Source of the DNA: Vandiemenella viatica
Taxonomy: Eukaryota > Arthropoda > Insecta > Orthoptera > Morabidae
Assembly: GCA_031002005.1 (NCBI GenBank)
Contig: CM061914.1
Location: forward strand, 14,308,148 to 14,372,147
DNA length: 64,000 nucleotides
Reading direction: 5' to 3'
Below, piece by piece: positions 22,451 to 34,737 of this stretch; position 1 is the first letter of the stretch, and every line of letters begins with the position of its first letter. Under the pieces are notes generated by a model. The model did not search any database, was not told the origin of the DNA, and saw only the letters and a list, made by a program, of their open reading frames with translations. Both the position numbers and the translations under genes were made by a program.

Positions 22451-22579
22451 TCCAGATCTGACTTGGTTTCATTTTGAGACACACTACTGGTTATACAACA
22501 AAATACATAATTAGCGGTTAAACTCTCATGGCATTAGTACTCTTCATACCAACTACGCTGAAGCATTAATCGATACCAA

Positions 22580-24170
22580 CATGTTGAAGACCTTGGCGAG
22601 ACAAGAGGTTTTCTTTTTTGTGAGAGGAGCCAACAGCGATGAAAATTCATGACATTTTTAAAATCTCGAGCTGAAGGTGTGACTGATATAAAATAGTGGC
22701 TGGAAAGAGATGGTTACAAATGGCTTCATAATGACTGTCATAATGAAATTCTTGATTTGATGGCTACTACACTATAGTCTGGAATCATGGAAGAAATAGC
22801 ATTGTCTTGCCTGAGAATCATTTTGAATGATTTCATTGCAAGTGAACATTTTATTGGATTGTATTCAACTGCGAACACCAAAGCAGAAATCTTATATGAT
22901 CTGGCCATTGATATTTTCGCCAAGGATACGAAGAGGCTTTTAATGTTTATGTAAAAATAACAGGATTTCAGTCACGAATGCGCAATGAAGAGGCTCGAGC
23001 TTTATTTGTGCATTGTACTGCCCAAAATCTCAATCTTGCTGTACGAGATGGAATTGAGAGAGTTATAACAGCAATAATATTCGTAGGAACTATAAAAGAT
23101 TTGGCAAACTTCATGCGAGACTTGCCGAAACGACTTGGACAGTTGAAGTAACTGCATATCGGAATGTAAAAAGGAACTAATGATGATTTGCCTTTTTTGC
23201 AACCTATTGTCCAGCAAGTTATTTCTAAGGATTACACGTTAAATCCAATTTTTTAAATCATGCTTTTATATGTAAGCATATCTATACATTTTTTACAGAT
23301 GGTTAATGAGAATCAGTATGAGAAAATTATCAGCAGCAAATACAATTTTTATACGCTCATGCTGCAACAGAGAAGTAGATACTGCTGTCGCTGCAAAGGC
23401 TTCTGGATTTTACTCCTACATGGAATCGTTGTAGTGTATTTTCTATTTAATGATGACGATAGAAATTTTTAATCGCTTCAAAATTTTGAATGCAGATCTC
23501 CAGTAATCGAATCTATATGTTATTGGATCGTGTGAGAAGATAGAAGCAACCATCGACGTTTTGTACTGTGTTCGAGATTCAAAATTCGAAGGAATTTGGT
23601 GTAAAAGTATGCAGTCACTAACTTTGAAATCAACAAACCACAAATCCCACATCAGCGTAAAATTCCCATCGCTTTGACCTAGGTGGAAGCAAAGATCTTC
23701 GATTCGAAACACCTCAAGATTTTTTTCTTAAATCTTATATTGAAGTTTATGATCAAGTACTCTTGCCGTTGAACAGTCTATTCCACAACGATTCCACCCA
23801 CTTCTTAAAATCGTGAAAATGATTCGCTGTGGGACAGCCCGCAAATACTGAAATAATTGTAAATTTCTATAACCATGATTTTTACCAAGAAAGATTTCTG
23901 AGTGATAGAGGTATGTTTTTACAACTTTTGAAAAGGCAAGATCAGAAGGCAAAAAATATGATAGGAGTTGTAGATTTTTCACAAAAGTACAAACAGATTA
24001 GAAGACTCATACCAGAGATTGTGCACTACTCGTCACGATTACTGGGTCGTCCTGTTTGAATGAATGAAGTTTTCTGCTTACACCACGGTCGACAATATTT
24101 CAAAACAGACTCAATAATATCGGAATATTACATGTATATGGCAATCTGACAGATGAACAAAATTTGATAA
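22580..24170 (+). pseudogene. hAT transposase, decayed (ZMYM/DUF4371-like)
   Basis: The clearest block (22940-23150) includes ARALFVHCTAQNLNLAVRDG, matching the H-C-x-A-H-x-L-N-L core of hAT transposases related to ZMYM-type host genes. FVGTIKDLANFMRDLPKRL follows. A later frame (23829-24059) includes YKQIRRLIPEIVHYSSRLL and, past a stop, MANLTDEQNLIN, which corresponds to the C-terminal dimerisation region. Stops and shifts occur throughout. The protein would cut and join the CAGGG ends. The N-terminal zinc finger is not recognisable. Confidence 0.82.
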
Positions 24171-24455
24171 ATTGTTGAATTGGTTCATTACCAGACAAGC
24201 ATAGCACAGCATAGTTTTTGCATTGCGCAATTAATACTGAATAGTAAATTAAAAATATAATTTTTGTATAAAACTAAATTTATATTGAATAAATTATGTC
24301 TTTAACTTCATTTATATTATTGTTTTAGGTAAGATAACCAAATAACATTTTCAAGCGAATCTCCCCCGCCTTTCCACCTCCCCCTCCCCCCTCCCCCCAC
24401 TAACTGCCTGACTACCCACCCGGGTTCAACATGAAATGCCACCCCTGTGCAGGAT

Positions 24456-24898
24456 CCTTATAAAAGTGAAAACTGCTGCTGCTTCGATGACAAAAAGCAA
24501 CTGTAGTCACATGCCACTGTGAAAACTTGCAAAATTAAACTTCAAAGACGATCTCAAAGGTTCCACAGCATAAAGAAGAAAGTGAATCTTTGAAGTTTTT
24601 TTTTTTTATTAATTTGGTTTACTAAAATCATGAAATTATGGCGTTATAAAATGGATACATTAAATATTTGGATTGGAGAATAACTACAGCTTATCAAAGT
24701 TGACACATGGAAATGTGCACATAGAGCAGAACTTAATTTATTTTCTAAGCATTAAACTATGTAGAAGCACCAAAAATAATAAAAAATGTTCACAATGTTA
24801 CCCTCCATAAATTTTCTAAACTTGTCTCTACCATTCTGTTATAATTGGGTACTTATTTCAAAGATCTCAAGCTAATTAAATATTATTATTATTTGCAG
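24456..24898. other. Intron 1 tail before FASN exon 2
   Basis: Possibly the continuation of the minus-strand non-LTR relic near 24456-24560; otherwise nothing is recognised up to the acceptor TTATTTGCAG. Confidence 0.4.
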
Positions 24899-25051
24899 AT
24901 GATCCTGAAATACCAAACAGGACTGGTAAAATTAATAATATTACAAAATTTGATGCATCTTTCTTTGGTGTACATTTCAAACAAGCACATTCCATGGATC
25001 CCATGAATCGATTATTGCTGGAGAGATCATTTGAGGCAGTGATCGATGCAG
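24899..25051 (+). CDS. FASN: FASN coding exon 2
   Basis: The exon is bounded by acceptor TTTGCAG and donor GTAAAT (25052). It completes codon 68 (Asn) and reads [20 protein letters not shown], then [20 protein letters not shown] and [18 protein letters not shown] and the MDP..R.LLE..FEA..DAG block are landmarks of KS domains (substrate-side loop and the helix before the active site). It encodes residues 69-118 and the first base of codon 119, phase 1 as exon 1. Intron 1 before it is about 14 kb and full of mobile elements, while the next intron is only 140 bp. No stop or unusual residue is seen. Confidence 0.95.
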
Positions 25052-25191
25052 GTAAATGGCAGGGCTTGTAATGACAATTACAGCTACAAAAATGTTTGCT
25101 TGACAAAATTGTTTATATGCATGTGCTAAGCTGTGATTGTTTGTAAGTTAATACTAAAAATATAGCAAAACAAAAATGATTGTAATTACAG

Positions 25192-25365
25192 GAATTAACC
25201 CACCAGAACTCAGAGGCACAAGGACTGGTGTTTTCATTGGGTCAGCATTTAGTGAATCAGAGAAGACATTCGTCTACGATCGTATTCAATCCAATGGTTT
25301 TGGTCTAGTTGGTAACAGCCGTGCAATGCTTGCCAACCGTATTTCATACTGTCTTGGACTCACTG
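25192..25365 (+). CDS. FASN: FASN coding exon 3
   Basis: Acceptor TAATTACAG and donor GTATGTG bound the exon. It reads INPPELRGTRTGVFIGSAFS and ESEKTFVYDRIQSNGFGLVG, then NSRAMLANRISYCLGLTG. The GVFIG strand, the NSRAM.ANR.SY.L.L.GP segment and the following active-site helix are standard in animal FASN KS. It encodes residues 120-176 plus one base of codon 177 (Gly, completed in exon 4). Splice phases agree on both sides. The following intron of 15.6 kb holds the tandem and foldback repeats. Confidence 0.96.
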
Positions 25366-25969
25366 GTATGTGCATAATATCAGCAAAGTTAGTTCTATTA
25401 TGATTGTTCAGGTTAAATAATGTCACTTACATTTCAGTTACACAGTTAATGCTGAAAGTAGAAATCCCTGGTTTTAGCAGGTTTAATATAACAATTATAG
25501 CTATTTGATGTTTACAAAAGTAAGTGTCCCCTTCCTCCGATAATAGAAAATCTGAGAAAGTGATATGGTAATTAATGATCATGAATTATTAATATCATTT
25601 AATATTTTAATTGTGTAGGAGTTCTTTATAGAAAATATTCAACCATTCTTCAAAGAATACAATAATAGTGACAGTGAAACTTTTGCTAGGAAATGAAAAT
25701 AAGGAAGGAAAAGGAAAATAATACATTATTTATCACCAGAAAGGCAAGAGGGACAGAGCAAACACAAAAATATAAACACACTTTACAATAATTCAGTAAA
25801 AAATAAATAAACCTTGGTTATGTTAGAGGTGAGATATATGGAAAGGGGATCAGGTGTGTAAACATTGGATCCCCTTGACTCAAATGTGACTGTGGTTGTC
25901 AAGTGTGTTCATATTTTTGTGTTTCTTCTCCTACCCTCATCTGTGGGAAGCAATGGATTATTTTCCTTC
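25366..25969. other. Intron 3 start, nothing recognised
   Basis: AT-rich intron without recognisable coding or repeat family. Confidence 0.5.
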
Positions 25970-26800
25970 CAGATGGGAGTGCCACAGGGTAGTGTATTCT
26001 AATGTGTGATTCTGTCAACGGTATAGAGAAGTTAGGCTGTTTGCAGATGACATGATAATAGGTTCAAAATTGGAGAAGATTGTGAAAAGCTGCAGAGTCA
26101 CCTGGACAGGATGTCTACCTATGTAGGTCAGAATGGGACGAAGATAAGTATGAAGAAGAGATAGCTTATTAGGTACACAGATAAAAAAAAGGCTGATTGT
26201 GATTATAGTGTGGGAATGGAATAACTTGTTGAATACCTGAAATATAAATACCTTGGCATTTCATTTGATAATAAAACAACTGTGCAAGACACACTGGGCA
26301 GGTGGTAGGAAATAGTTTCAAAATCCTTCACCTATAGGAGAGAGTGATGAGGGGATGTACCAAATATGTGAGGGAACTGGGTTAAAAACCTTTTGACGTG
26401 TTTCTTGAATATGGTGGTGAAGTAGAGAGACCACATCTTGGGTTCCAAATACAAGAGTAAGAAGGGGTGCATGGAAGAGCTGCTAGTTTTGTCTCAGGAA
26501 ATTACTGCAGAACACAATGAGTAACTGGTATAGTAAAGGATCTGGAATAAGATAGGAAGCAGGGTGAAGAGAGTGGTGGGAGGGTACAAGGCATATACTG
26601 GTGATGAGGTATGTGGAGATATGGTGGACTAATTAAGAATGATGCACGGAAGAAAAAAGATGACATTACCATAGGCTGGCATTCGATTTCAGGCACAAGG
26701 GTGTAGGAAAATTTTCTTTTCTAGCTAAGGGTATCAGAGATTGGAATAAGTTACCAAGGGAAGTGATTACTAATTTATCAAAAATGCAAAATAATTTAAA
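25970..26800 (+). pseudogene. CR1-like non-LTR fragment B
   Basis: This is a heavily mutated copy of the family at 59690-62506. It starts near ATGGGAGTGCCACAGGGTAG (the VPQGS motif of RT). It continues through a GEDCEKLQSHLDRM-like thumb, KYLGISFDN, and a degraded C-terminal KELEWD/GDEAW region ending about 26790. Stops occur in every frame. It is 5'-truncated in the RT palm and lacks the endonuclease. Confidence 0.82.
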
Positions 26801-27326
26801 ATATCAATTCATAAAGAGAAAAATTGAAATAAGCACCCTTAATTTCTCTATTATCAGAATACTCAAAATTAATCACAATAGCTCATAGGTTTGTTGATTT
26901 TCTGACGGCAAAATATATATTTTTTTTAATGCTTGAAACAAGAGAAAAAATTGCAAAGTGCAAATATTAATTTACTCTAATGATTCCCACCAAAACAGTG
27001 GTAACTGATGTTTTAGGGGGACAAGAAAGAAATTTCGATGATGCTGAGTTGCAATAACACAGAAAGAAAATTAATGTTTAAACAGAATATTTCTGAACAG
27101 CTGAACAAGTCCACCAACAGCTGAATTTAAATTTTTATTTTATTACTCATATGAAGTGTATACATAATGTATAAACCAAAGGATAGAAGACTAGCCTAGG
27201 ATGAACATAGGCCTCTACAAAAAGAAAGGGCAATACAGAGTAAATACAAAAGTTGAAAAGTTGAAGGGCTAGGGACTAGGACAATGAACTGAAATATACG
27301 TGGGTGCTTGCTGATGCATATAATTA
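26801..27326. other. Intron 3 sequence, nothing recognised
   Basis: No coding or known repeat content is recognised between the CR1-like fragment and the Helitron-like terminus. Confidence 0.45.
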
Positions 27327-27540
27327 ATCTATATATGTACTTGTATGTTCATCATACAAATCAAATCTCATGAACGAATGCTTTAAAACTAGAGAGAATA
27401 CGCTTCTCACATTTCATTTATAAAAACCCACCCCTTCTCCCCCTTCACCCCCTTTAAGCAAAATTTAGACATAAAACTTTTAAATGAAAAACCAACTAAA
27501 TTGGATGGTAATAGGAAGGCTATGAAATTTTTTTTATCTA
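27327..27540 (+). repeat. Helitron-like 5' terminus
   Basis: A|TCTATATATGTACTTG at about 27330 followed by ATGTTCATCATACAAATC and a CACCCC-rich segment resembles the 5' end of the Helitron-like units at 15078 and 17218. No matching 3' end was found, so the 166-bp array that follows may be its internal repeat. Confidence 0.5.
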
Positions 27541-27699
27541 ATGTCACTGGTTCTGATTAACAATTAGTAAGCAAGAAATTTGTTTGTTGGAAATGGAATC
27601 TTGCCACATATCCTCCCTGTGGCCCCCACCTCCCAGTATGCCTCTTACTGTTTCTGCCTCCCTCTTTTCAATTCTTTCTATTTCTTGCACATCATATAT

Positions 27700-29510
27700 A
27701 TTATTTTTATAAGGTGTTTTTTTGTCACAAGCCATTATCTCCCTTCATAATTAACCGAGATCACTAAATGAGGTGTCGTTTTAAAGCTTATGGTCTCTAC
27801 TTCGGTCACATCATATTTTAAGAAAGAAAGTTTTCGGAATTCGACCCTTAAAGGGTGAAAATGTCTAAAATGCTAGTTTCTGTGTTAGAAGTCATTTTTC
27901 GCCCTGGATATCTGTCTGAAATTATTTAATGAAGTATCATTTTAAAGATTAAGATTTCCACTTTAGTGACGTCATATAGTAAGACAAAAAATTTTCAGAG
28001 TTCGACCATTAAAGGGCAAAAATATCAATAGTTTTGCAATGCGTTTTTGTGTCACGAGCTATTTATCTCACTTCATATCAAACCGATACAGATAAATGAG
28101 TTATAATATTAAAGACTAATGTCTCTGCCGTGGTCACATTATGTTTTAAGAAAGGAATTTTTTTGTAATTCGACCCATAAAGGGTAAAAATGTCAGTTTT
28201 TCTAAATTCGTTTTTTTGTGTCTCGAGCTATTTATCTCCCTGGATATCTAACCACAATCAATAAATCAAGTAAGATTATGAGGAGCAATGTCTCAGCTTT
28301 GGTGACATCGTATTATAAGAAAGAAGTTTTTTGGAATTCAATCTTTAAAGGAGAAAAGTATAACTGGTTCTACAACGCATTTTTGTGGCACGAGCTATTT
28401 ATCTCCCTCGATATCTAACCGATATAGATAAATGAAATATCATATTAAAGACTAAGGTCTTCGCCATGGTAACATAAAATTTTAAGAAAGGAATTTTTCG
28501 TAATTTGACCATTAAAAGGGCAAAAATGTCAATATTTCTAAAATACGTTTTTTGTATTTTGAGCCATTTATCTCCCTGGATATCTAGCCAAGATCGATAA
28601 ATGAAGTAGGAGTATGAACAATAATAACTCATCTTTAGTGACCTCCTATATTAAGAAAGATATTTTTTGGAACTTAACCCTTAATGGGAAAAAGTATAAA
28701 TGGTTCTATAATGCATTTTTGTGTCAAAAGCCATTTATCTCCATTAATATCTAACCAAAAGAGATAAATGTGGTATCATTCTAAAAATTAAGTTTCCACT
28801 GTGGTAACATCACATTTTAAGAAATGATTTTTTCTGAATTGAACTCTTAAAGGAAATAAATATCAGTATTTCTAAAATGCGTTTTTTGTGTGTCGAGTCA
28901 TTTATCTCCCTTAATAATTAAACAAAATTGTTAAATGGGGTATCATTTTAAAGATTGAGGTCATTATAAGGCATTAGGTTCTGTTACACCACATTTTAAG
29001 AATGAAATTTTGGAAAATTCTAACCTTAGAGGGCAAAAGTATTAATATTTCTACAACACATTTTTTCTGTCACGAGCTATTTATTTCCCTTGATACCAAA
29101 CCAAAATTAATAAATAAGGTATCGTTTTAAATATTAAATTATCCGCTTTGGTCACATGATATTTTAAGAAAAAACTTTCTCCAAATTCAACCCTTAAAGG
29201 TAAAAAATATCATCATTTCTAGATTTTTTTTTATCTCGCTTGATAACTGAAATTGATAAATGATGTATCTTTTTATAGACCAAGGTTGCTGCTTGGTCAC
29301 AGCATATTTTATAAAAGAATTTTTTTGGAATTCAACACTTAAAGTATCAATATTATATCTACAGCGTGTTTTTTTATTATTATTATTATTACAAGCCATT
29401 TATCTTCTTCAATACCAAGCCAAAATTAATAAATATCATATCGTTTTAAATATTAAGGTATCCAGTAAGGTAGAATCATAAATTAAGAAAGAATTTTTAG
29501 GAATTTGTTG
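27700..29510. repeat. Tandem array of about 11 units of ~166 bp
   Basis: The unit carries a recognisable marker GAGCTATTTATCTCCCT, then AAATGA.GTATCATTTTAAAG, TTTTAAGAAAG, GGAATTCGACC.TTAAAGGG and a CG-containing TTTTTGTGTC end. Markers fall at about 27729, 27890, 28058, 28226, 28392, 28558, 28728, 28896, 29075, 29228 and 29394, so the period is 159-179 with mean near 166. Units are diverged from each other by substitutions and small indels. There is no coding capacity. Confidence 0.9.
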
Positions 29511-29837
29511 CTGAAAGTGGTAGCAAGTATGAGAAAGTTCAGAGCCAAGTCCCAGGAATGCAGCAGTAGATATCACAGATATGTCAATAAATTTTTTTTA
29601 ATCAATAAGTAGCTTTTCTGTTATGGAAACAATTTCGTTTTACTATACAATTCCAGTGGAAACTCCTTACTAGCACAGCAACAAATATCATAGAGATGTT
29701 GATATATTGTGTGCATTTTGTTCAGGTCGGTTATATTCTGTTAAGGACAGAGACAGTTTGTCATAAATCCAATGTTTTAAATTTTTCTTACTGTATCGTA
29801 ATATGTTGTAAGTATTTTGATGCGTACCTATTACACT
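29511..29837. other. Intron 3 sequence after the 166-bp array
   Basis: Nothing recognised. Confidence 0.4.
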
Positions 29838-30524
29838 AAATAAAATAATTGTTTAAAAAACATAAAAACTACATTTCCAAAAAAAAAAAAAAAAAAAAAA
29901 AATAACTAAAAATCTTAAAATAACTATATACCTTGCTTAGGAGAAAGTAAATCTAAATGAACAATATTTTACATTACTGTAATTAAATTTTTTACATTAA
30001 TTAGCAATTTTTGGAGTCGCTGCCAGCTATCACATATCGAAGATCTAATTACTGAACTTCTTTTAGTATTAGAGTCGAAACAGGGAGTACAAACAAAAAT
30101 TCCCAATATTTTACAGCATACTGTGAGGCAGATAATGTTATTGTGGCAGACAGATTAGGGAAACAAATTAACGGTATTTTAATCTGTGGCTCGGCCTTAT
30201 TGGTCATTCAGGCATATCTCTGGCATTACAGTGTCCTTTGGTAGGCTGCATGATGCAGTAAATGATTTACAGTAAGCATAATATCAGTATATAATTTGTA
30301 TGTTTCAGTTTTGTTGAAACAAGTTTCTAGCATTAATTGTAGGTAAGGAGTAAAATGATTTTTTATATATTATTGTTATTCATTATTGTTTTTATCTTTT
30401 TGTTTTCTTGCTTTCGCTGGCACCAAAAATAACTAATAAATGTAAAAATTTCAATGACAGTAATGTAAAATACTGTGCTTTTAGATTTAATTTCTCCTAA
30501 GCAAGGTATAAAGTTATTAACCAC
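29838..30524. mobile_element. Long-TIR MITE, copy 1
   Basis: This is a non-coding element whose ends are inverted copies of each other. The left end has AACTATATACCTTGCTTAGG (29923 on); the right end carries its reverse complement near 30493-30520. The inverted ends extend at least 110 bp. An A-run of about 24 sits in the left terminus (29879-29902). Copy 2 at 33577-34294 is closely similar. The right end is cut short against the foldback-like structure. Confidence 0.8.
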
Positions 30525-32785
30525 CTTCAAAATAAGGAGGAGGTTCTCAATTCGTCAGTATTTTTTTTGGTATGTATGTTTAACGATATCTTCACCAATT
30601 TTAAACCGATTTAAATGAAATTTTTATAGTGGATAGCGTATACCTCCAAAGTGGTCCCATATGAATTTCATTGAGAAACCAACCTCTTGTACCCCCTTCC
30701 ACCCTTTAAATTTTATACAAATCCACTTTTTTATTTGATCTCGATGAAATTTTGGACATATATAGCCAAAAATAAATAGACAAAATACTGTCAACTTTTA
30801 GATTAAAAAAACCGAACAACTGTCCCCCTATCAACCCCCTTAATTTTTGCCAATTTTCTTTATTCAAAGCTACAGTTGACACCCTTTAACTGATTTCCAA
30901 TTAAAGGTCGCAATCACATGTAGTTTTTCATGGAGAAGGTTTCTGACCAAAAAAATAAAAAAAAAACACCCCTCTCCCCTACACGCCTTAATTTTATAAT
31001 AACCTACATTTCTTATCTGATTTTTATTGAACTTTTCCCATTTATACTTTAAAACAAAGAGAAAAATCCAGTGAACATTTTGTCTGATAAAATCTCAACC
31101 CACTCCCTCCTTCCACCCCATTAATTATTGTCAATGTTCTTCATAAAATGCTACACTCAACACCGTTTGACCAATTATCATCAAAGTTGGCATATACATG
31201 TAATTTTTTTATGGATAATCTGACCAAAAAATAAATAAATATAAAGCCAGCCCTCTCCCCTTTACACACCTTAATTTTTATACAAACCCACATTTTTTAT
31301 CCAATTTCAATGAAACTTTGGATGTGCATAGACAAAAATAAAGAGAAAAATACTGTCAACTTTTGGTTTGAAAAATCTGAAGCCTATCCACCCCCTAAAT
31401 TTTTACCAATGTTCTTTATACAAAGCTACAGTTGAAACTATTTAACTATTCTCCATTAAAGTTGGCATATACGTGTAATTTTTTATGGAGAAGTTTTTGA
31501 TCCAAAAAAAAATAATAATAAATAAACCACCCCATGACTCCCTTTACACACCTTAATTTTATAGAAATCTACATTCGTTATCTGATTTTTATTGAAATTT
31601 GCCCATGTATACTTAAAAAAAAGAGAAAAATCCTGTGAATATTTGGTTTGCCAATGGTTAATCCCTTTCACTCTTTCAAAACCATTAACTTTTGTCAATG
31701 TTCATTATAAAAAGCTACAGACCTGATCGTTTGACCAATTACCATGAAAGTTGGTGCTTATATGTATTTTTTCACGAAGAAGATAACTGACCAAAAAATC
31801 TAAAAACCACCCACTCTTCCCTTTAAACAGCTTAATTTTTATACACAACCACAGTTTTTATCCAGTTTAGACAGAACTTAGCAAATTTTTACTACAAAAC
31901 AAAGAGAAAAATAATGCCCACATTTTAATCCGACTCGGTAGAACTTCGAATAAATAGAAAAAAAAATACTGTCGACATAAATTTCACAAAAACGCAAACC
32001 CTATCCCCCTTTCTAATCCTTTAATTACTGTCAATGTTCTCTATACAAAGCTACCATTTCTGTCTGATTTTGAAGGAAGTATGCACATGTATACTGCAAA
32101 ACAAACAGAAAAATACTGTCTACATTTGGTTTCGAGAGTCCAAACTCCGCTTCTTCCTTTCCATCCTTTAATTTACAGTTTCTATCCAATTCTGAAGGAA
32201 ATTTGCACATGTATACTTTAAAACATACAGAACAATAGTGTTTAAATTAGGTTGCAGAAGGCCAACCCCACTTCCATTGTACCCCACCCTTCCTAATTTC
32301 CAATGTTCTTTATAGATACCCACAATTTTATCAGATTTCCGTGGAACACTGCACATTGATACTTAAAAACAAAGAGAAACATAGTGTCTAGATTCTGCTT
32401 ACAAAACCCTACAACTAACTCCCTTACCCCATTTAATTTTTGCAAATGTTCTTTACACAAAGCTACAATTTTTATCTGGTTCATATGGAAATTTGCACAT
32501 GTATACTTTAAAACAAAGAGAAAAATAGTGCCCTCACTAGTTTAACAAAAACCAAACTATTCTTCATCTCCACACCCCTTAATTGTTTTTTTTATACATA
32601 CCTACAATTTTTACACGATATCAATAGAAATTTACAAACGTATACTTTAAATCGATCAGAAAAGACAGTCTACATTTGGTGTACAAAACCCCAATCCCTC
32701 ATTCCCTTTACCCTTACCCCTTTTAATTTCCAATATTCTTTACAAAATTTCACAGTTTTAAATCCCATCAAAATCAATTAAGCTA
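30525..32785 (+). repeat. Foldback-like left arm
   Basis: Marker AAAATACTGTC and variants fall near 30786, 31062, 31346, 31624, 31904, 31962, 32110, 32228, 32377, 32518 and 32660. The spacing is about 280 bp in the outer half and about 140 bp in the inner half. Units share CCAATTTCAATGAAACTTTG-like and ACACCTTAATTTTTATAC-like blocks. Confidence 0.88.
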
Positions 32786-32861
32786 CTAGATTTTTAGTGC
32801 TATTATAGTTTGTTTTGTATTTTAAATATGTTACAGCTGTTCCTATTTTGTGAACTTTCTG

Positions 32862-32885
32862 GTAGCTCAGGGATTAATGCACTTG
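32862..32885 (+). repeat. tRNA A-box-like motif in the foldback centre
   Basis: GGTAGCTCAGGGATTAATGC resembles a Pol III A box (TRGCNNAGNGG). A second copy occurs at 34371. No B box follows, so a working promoter is unlikely. Confidence 0.35.
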
Positions 32886-33576
32886 CTTTCAAAGAAGAAT
32901 TCTGTCTTTATATGCTACAACTTCCAGAATGAGGTGAATTGGGTGTTGTGTTAGAAATGTCAGTTTACATTTTGGTTCAGGCTATGTTTCAATCGTATCA
33001 TATCATCTGTTAAAGCTGCTGGTCGATAACCGAAACATGTAACATCTGGTCATTAATACAGACCACATACAGAAATCTGTGTCTGGAATATATCTGTTTG
33101 CTCCGGCATCACACAGAAAATGTAGATTTTTAATTGGTTTCTACAACTTGAAAGCTTGGGATCCAAGTTGAAATCTGAAGTACATGTTGAGACATTACGA
33201 CACATTTATTTTATTAATATTCTGCTATGACATAAAAATAGCTTAATTGATTTTGACTGTGTATTTTTGTAACGAACTTTGTAAATTAAAAGGGGTGAGG
33301 GTAAAGGGGAAGAGGGATTGGGCTTTTGTATACCAAATTTAGACTGCCTCGTCTGATTGAATTAAAGTATATGTGTGTAAATTTCTATTGTTATCAGATA
33401 AAACTGTAGGAAAGTATAAAAAAAAAAACAATTAAGGGGTGTGGAGACGAAGAATAGTTTGGTTTTTGTAAAACTAGTGAGGGCACTATTTTTCTCTTTG
33501 TTTTAAAGTATACAAGTGCAAATTTCCATAAAAACCAAATAAAAATTGTAGCTTTGTGTAAAGAACAATTGCAAAA

Positions 33577-34294
33577 ATAATTGTTTTTAAAAAAAAACCG
33601 CCTTCAAAAAAAGCTCTAAAAATTTTAAAATAACCTTATACCTTGCTTAGGAGTAAGTAAATCTAATTGTACAATATTTTACATTACTGTCATCGAATTT
33701 TTTATATTAATTAGTTATTTTTCGAGTCGGTGCCAGCTGTCACATCGCGAAGATCGAATTAGTGAACTTCTTTTGGTGTTAGAGGCGAAATGGGGAGTAC
33801 CAACAATAATTCCCAATATTTTACAGCATGTCGTGAGGCAGATGGTGTTGTTGCAGGAGACAGCTTAGGGAAACAAATTAACAGTATTTTAATCTGTGGC
33901 TCGGCCTTATTGGTCATCCAGGCATATCTCTGGCACTACAGTGTCAGTTGGTAGGCTGCATCATACAGTAAACGATTTACAGTTAGTATAATATCGGCGT
34001 TTCATCTGTATGTTCCAGTTTTGTTGAAACATGTTTCTAGCATTTATTTTAGGTAAGCAGTAACATGATTTTTCATGTATTATTGTTATTCCTTATTGTT
34101 TTTAACTTTTTGTTTTTCTTTCTTTCGCTGGCACCGACTCCAAAAATAACTAATTAACGTAAAAATTTCAATGACAGTAATGTAAAATTGTCCATTTAGA
34201 TTTACATTTTTCTAAGCAAGGTAAAAGGTTATTTTAAAATTTTTAGATATTTTTTTGAACGCAGTTTTTATGTTTTTTTAAACAATTATTTTAT
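33577..34294. mobile_element. Long-TIR MITE, copy 2, inside the foldback centre
   Basis: About 170-bp inverted ends (33577-33745 and 34125-34294) enclose a 380-bp non-coding core. Both ends carry ATAATTGTTT, AACGC/GCGTT-type and CCTTGCTTAGG blocks. It is similar to copy 1 (29838-30524) along its whole length. It separates a partial arm (33290-33576) from the second central copy. The target duplication is unclear because of flanking A/T runs. Confidence 0.82.
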
Positions 34295-34737
34295 TTTTAA
34301 ATTTTTAGGGGTATTATAGTTTGTTTGTATTTTAAAAATGCCGCAGCAGTTCCCATTTTGCAAACTTCCTGGTAGCTTAGAGATTAAAGCGCTTTCAAAG
34401 ATGAATTCTGTCCTTATATACCACAACAATTTCCAGAATGGGGTGAATTGGGTGTTCTGTTAAGGAATGTCAGGTTACATTATGGTCCAGGCATGTTATC
34501 ATAACAGCTGTTAAAGTTGCTGTTCGATAACTGAAACATGTGGCATCTGGGCATTAATACATACCACATACAGAAATCTGTCTCTGGAATATATCTGTTT
34601 GCTCCGGCATCACACAGAAAATATAGATTTTTAATTGGTTTTCACAACGTGAAAGCTTGGGATCCAAGTTGAAATCTGAAGTACATGTTGAGACATCGTG
34701 TCATATTTATTTTATAAATATTATGTCATGACTTAAA

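Larger units (their letters stand above)
21224..24447 (+). mobile_element. 3.2-kb hAT transposon with perfect 8-bp TSD
   Basis: The element begins CAGGGCCGGCGG and ends ATGCCACCCCTG, giving short inverted CAGGG termini. A perfect 8-bp duplication TGCAGGAT flanks it (21216-21223, 24448-24455). Near both ends are CCCACCCGG-type subterminal repeats. Decayed + strand transposase text lies at 22580-24170 and an opposite-strand hAT domain at about 22100-22450. All frames are broken. It is inserted in an antisense non-LTR relic within FASN intron 1. Confidence 0.95.

Noticed and set aside
27700..29510. Possible CRISPR array
   Set aside because: Units are about 166 bp, diverged and contiguous with no unique spacers, and the DNA is eukaryotic.
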